Assembly: GCA_036504595.1 (NCBI GenBank)
Contig: DASXUX010000100.1
Coordinates: 1-13,616, forward strand
Direction of reading: 5' to 3'
Source of the DNA: DASXUX01 sp036504595
Lineage (GTDB): Bacteria; Planctomycetota; SZUA-567; H5-PLA8
DNA length: 13,616 bases
Shown: positions 11,674-13,616 of the stretch, one piece after another
Layout of the letters: the number at the start of each line of letters is the position of its first letter
Position numbering within the stretch: the stretch's first letter is position 1
The notes under the pieces: model-generated
What the model saw: only the letters and a program-made list of their open reading frames with translations
What the model was told of the DNA's origin: nothing
The model's database searches: none
Translations under genes and position numbers: made by a program

Positions 11674-12411
11674 TCAGTGATGGCGGTGGCCCCAGTGGCG
11701 GAAGACATAATCGCTGGCAACTACCCACCCTACGAGCGCCAGAAGCAGCACAGAGACATCGAAGTAGACTCCCGCTGTGGAAAAGAGAATTCCCTTTGAA
11801 TGCCTCGCATTCAGAAAGTCGTGCGCAAATTCGATTTGTTCCGCTGCGACTGATGGCCAACCCCATTCTTCGATTACGAATCCACTTCGTGCGGAATAAT
11901 GCATCCTGCCAGTCAGGTTGAGGCACCCGGCCAGCCCAGAAATGAGCAGGATGCCAATGATTGTAAACAGCCGCATCCGATGCGATTCTAGAAGAAACGC
12001 CACCGTGGCGAGGACCATCGTCCCCAGTCCGAGATTGGCTGCACAGCCGTACAACGACCATTTGGCACTGATGAATTTCGGGATTAGCGACCCATTGTCG
12101 GCCAAGGCTGAAAAGAGATCATCCCATCTGCTGTAAACCTCGGCTGGCCATCCGTAACTCGTAATGATCGTACCGTCGCCGCCCGAATCGGACCTACCGA
12201 CGCACTGTCCCCACAATATGCCTCCGGCAACAGTCATCAAGACCACACAAGTGCTGAGGTGGATCTGGATTTTCCAGAAGCGGCGCTTGGGCAAGAATTC
12301 AGGCGACACCAGAGCTAATTCTCCAGGCCGGGCAGGCAGGCCGCGCCGGGCAGCAGGGAATACAGCCTTCCGCAATCGCTGGCTAACAGCCCAAAACGAA
12401 CCATAATTCAT
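11674..12411 (-). CDS. Predicted four-helix membrane protein
   Basis: This 245-aa protein contains about four transmembrane segments. They lie near 50-70 (IHLSTCVVLMTVAGGILWG), in a tandem pair at about 130-165 (LGLGTMVLATVAFLL, then LFTIIGILLISGLAG), and near the end at about 208-236 (VYFDVSVLLLALVGWVVA). The RRFW-x-IHLST lead into the first helix recalls small membrane proteins common in Planctomycetota and Verrucomicrobiota. Function is unknown. The ATG at 12411 is preceded immediately by AAAAGG, which is too close for a good site. A GTG about 34 codons later, with GGAG 11 bases upstream, is the alternative and would remove a poorly typical Arg/Pro-rich start. A strong promoter lies about 55 bases upstream. 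The stop TGA is followed in frame by HEAT-like sequence. Confidence 0.75.
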   Translation of the reverse strand: MNYGSFWAVSQRLRKAVFPAARRGLPARPGELALVSPEFLPKRRFWKIQIHLSTCVVLMTVAGGILWGQCVGRSDSGGDGTIITSYGWPAEVYSRWDDLFSALADNGSLIPKFISAKWSLYGCAANLGLGTMVLATVAFLLESHRMRLFTIIGILLISGLAGCLNLTGRMHYSARSGFVIEEWGWPSVAAEQIEFAHDFLNARHSKGILFSTAGVYFDVSVLLLALVGWVVASDYVFRHWGHRHH

Positions 12412-12464
12412 CCTTTTATTGATAGCCGGGAGGCGGGCGCGGCGAGGGCGACCATAAGGGCGGC

Positions 12465-12492
12465 AGTATAGCGCGTTTCACAGGGCTGTCAG
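12465..12492 (-). promoter_or_regulatory. Sigma70-like promoter of the membrane-protein gene
   Basis: On the minus strand CTGACA (12492-12487) and TATACT (12470-12465) are separated by 16 bases, close to the consensus for a housekeeping promoter. Transcription would begin near 12458, giving a leader of about 45 bases to the ATG at 12411. This shows that the membrane-protein gene can be expressed independently of the upstream FGE-like gene. Confidence 0.65.
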
Positions 12493-12529
12493 CGGGGATT
12501 CTTCGGCTTGCTCGATGGGCATGCTGGCT

Positions 12530-13528
12530 TCACGGAGTCTTGGACGCCACATCCACCACCATCCGAAAGCCGACGTCCGACTCACTAACGGTGGGATAAA
12601 ACCCGATACGGTACGCCGCTCGACAATCTGGAGCTAGGTGGTTCCAAGCGCTACCACGCAAAACACGCCGCAGACCTTCGGACGGTCCCTGCGGATTGAT
12701 GACGGCATCGGGCTTATACTCTTCGTACCAGTCGGAGCACCACTCCCAGACATTGCCGTGCATATCATAAAGGCCCCATGCATTGGGGAGCTTCTGTCCC
12801 ACCGGATGTGTCGTCCCAAAGCTGTAGACGCCGTACCATGCGGCTTTGTCCAAATCGTCCTCGCTGTCACCCGTGTAGTACAACGTCGTCGTCCCGGCTC
12901 GGCAGGCGTACTCACGCTCCGCGTCCGTGGGCAGGCGCACGATCAAGCCCGTCTTTTTGCTGACTTTCTTGCAGAACGCCACCGAGTCATCCCACGATAC
13001 CGTCTCCACTGGCAAGTTGACACCTTCGAAGCGGCTCGGGTTCGCGCCCATCACCTGCTGGTACTGCGCCTGCGTCACGGAATACTTGTCCATGTAGAAC
13101 GGCGTGGTGAGCGTCACGTCATGGGCGGGCTTATCCCAGTCGCCGGAGTCCTTGAACCGAGCCCACGCCCCCTTGTACTCAGTCTGTGCTTGCGCCAGCG
13201 CCCGCGCTGAGTGCAACCAGTGCACCCCGCCCAGCACGGCCACACCGGCGACCATGATCATCACCGTGAATCGCGCCAGCGACATCTGCGGCCTGTGCCG
13301 CTGCCGGATGGCGCTGATGATCGCAGTGAGCAGCAGCACTAGCAGCACGCCGCCGCCAACCGCGAAAACCGCTTGTCCCGTGACGATCTTCTGTCGGAAC
13401 ACCGCCTCGTCCACCGGCACCGGTTCCGGCGTCCCCATGATGAACTTGCCTGCCGGAATCAGCACCGTCTCTAGCCCCTGAACAAGCGCGTTAGAGGCAC
13501 AAAAAAACTCGAAATGTCGATCCTTCAT
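12530..13528 (-). CDS. FGE-sulfatase (SUMF1-like) domain membrane protein, probably not a true FGE
   Basis: This 332-aa protein has a formylglycine-generating-enzyme/SUMF1-type fold. The fold's first strand (VLIPAGKFIMGTPEP, 22-36) is separated from the rest by two transmembrane helices (about 48-72 and 85-105). The domain resumes at about 133 (KPAHDVTLTTPFYMDKYSVT) and includes LPTDAEREYACRAG (199-212), GLYDMHGNVWEWCSDWY (252-268) and RRVLRGSAWN...CRAAYR (287-306). True FGEs carry a Cys pair that binds copper in the GGS-x-x-C-H-x-x-x-C region. Here the first position is Asn and only one shifted Cys remains, so sulfatase-activating chemistry is unlikely; such paralogues often bind ligands or proteins instead. 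No ribosome site is clear, so the start is uncertain. The membrane-protein gene lies 118 bp downstream with its own promoter. Confidence 0.85.
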   Translation of the reverse strand: MKDRHFEFFCASNALVQGLETVLIPAGKFIMGTPEPVPVDEAVFRQKIVTGQAVFAVGGGVLLVLLLTAIISAIRQRHRPQMSLARFTVMIMVAGVAVLGGVHWLHSARALAQAQTEYKGAWARFKDSGDWDKPAHDVTLTTPFYMDKYSVTQAQYQQVMGANPSRFEGVNLPVETVSWDDSVAFCKKVSKKTGLIVRLPTDAEREYACRAGTTTLYYTGDSEDDLDKAAWYGVYSFGTTHPVGQKLPNAWGLYDMHGNVWEWCSDWYEEYKPDAVINPQGPSEGLRRVLRGSAWNHLAPDCRAAYRIGFYPTVSESDVGFRMVVDVASKTP

Positions 13529-13585
13529 AGGCGTCTGAAAGGTATCTCACGCCATTCAGAGAGCCTTTGGAGGTGCATTTCGAGT
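13507..13585. repeat. 10-bp inverted repeat spanning the divergent intergenic region
   Basis: ACTCGAAATG (13507-13516) and CATTTCGAGT (13576-13585) are perfect inverted copies 59 bases apart. Between them sit further short inverted pairs (TCTGAA 13534-13539 with TTCAGA 13555-13560; GGCGT 13530-13534 with ACGCC 13549-13553). One arm is in the first codons of the FGE-like gene and the other beside a possible divergent start. It may be a shared control region or coincidence. Confidence 0.3.
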
Positions 13586-13616
13586 GAAACGTAAAGATCG
13601 CCGGAAACTTCAAAAT
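13584..13616 (+). CDS. Possible start of a divergent gene, cut by the window edge
   Basis: GTG at 13584 lies ten bases after GGAGG (13569-13573) and opens a frame of 11 codons, MKRKDRRKLQN, to the window end without a stop. The strong ribosome site and basic start suggest a real gene divergent from the FGE-like gene, but too little is present to identify it. Confidence 0.35.
   Translation, partial: MKRKDRRKLQN

Noticed and set aside
11351..11676. Recoding of TGA as a sense codon, suggested by two in-frame TGA codons (after HU and after the membrane protein)
   Set aside because: Several well-supported genes here (WYL, 231-aa, 111-aa, FGE-like) end naturally at TGA, so the standard code applies.

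Overview
The window looks like an accessory (genomic island) segment of a moderately GC-rich chromosome, most likely from Verrucomicrobiota, with Planctomycetota as the alternative. The grounds are the two-helix insertion inside an FGE-sulfatase-like protein, a signal-peptide/C-terminal-helix coiled-coil protein, a HEAT-repeat remnant, and strong GGAGG-type ribosome binding sites. The lineage is an inference from protein style, not from a marker gene. No tRNA, rRNA or CRISPR array was seen.

Region 1 (about 1-7486, minus strand) is a long co-directional run of about ten genes read from right to left. In order of transcription: a 628-aa exported coiled-coil/helical protein with a C-terminal membrane anchor (7486-5600); a frameshifted conserved hypothetical gene (5575-4792); a 167-aa two-domain protein (4610-4107); several small proteins of unknown function (4063-3788, doubtful 3735-3448, 3481-3149, 3104-2769); a 231-aa hypothetical protein (2736-2041); a WYL-domain transcription regulator (2028-1051); and a three-Cys-motif partner protein, TcmP (1001-99). 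Gaps are mostly 12-50 bp, so this reads as one operon or two. A hairpin followed by a short T-run at about 4638-4651 may divide it. TcmP appears to lose its usual C-terminus where it runs into three head-to-tail 25-bp repeats (59-133). That pattern suggests the end of a mobile element beyond the left edge.

Region 2 (about 7487-8332) is the control region. An XRE-family repressor-like gene (7743-8120, plus) diverges from the operon. Between them lies a strong inverted repeat (TGTATAG-N10-CTATACA, 7645-7668), a natural candidate operator for both directions. A small convergent gene (8332-8117) shares stop-codon bases with the XRE gene.

Region 3 (about 8456-11536, plus strand) has a secreted glycoside hydrolase of the GH43 five-bladed propeller type, then an unrecognised 322-aa protein with an internal duplicated motif. 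After these comes a compact DNA-architecture group: a 130-aa AT-hook protein, an HU/IHF-family protein, and a 58-aa gene that starts six bases after the HU stop codon in the same frame.

Region 4 (about 11540-13616) seems to be a different genomic context. It holds a truncated HEAT-repeat remnant, a four-helix membrane protein with a clear sigma70-like promoter, an FGE-sulfatase-like membrane protein that lacks the catalytic cysteine pair, and the first codons of a possible divergent gene at the right edge. The abrupt change at about 11536-11545 looks like a recombination junction.

The most interesting unit is the XRE-controlled operon: almost every product is unrecognised, it has a membrane-anchored coiled-coil leading gene, and it carries WYL and TcmP genes at its distal end. 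WYL regulators and TcmP are typical of mobile and defence-type islands, but a function for the whole is only a hypothesis.
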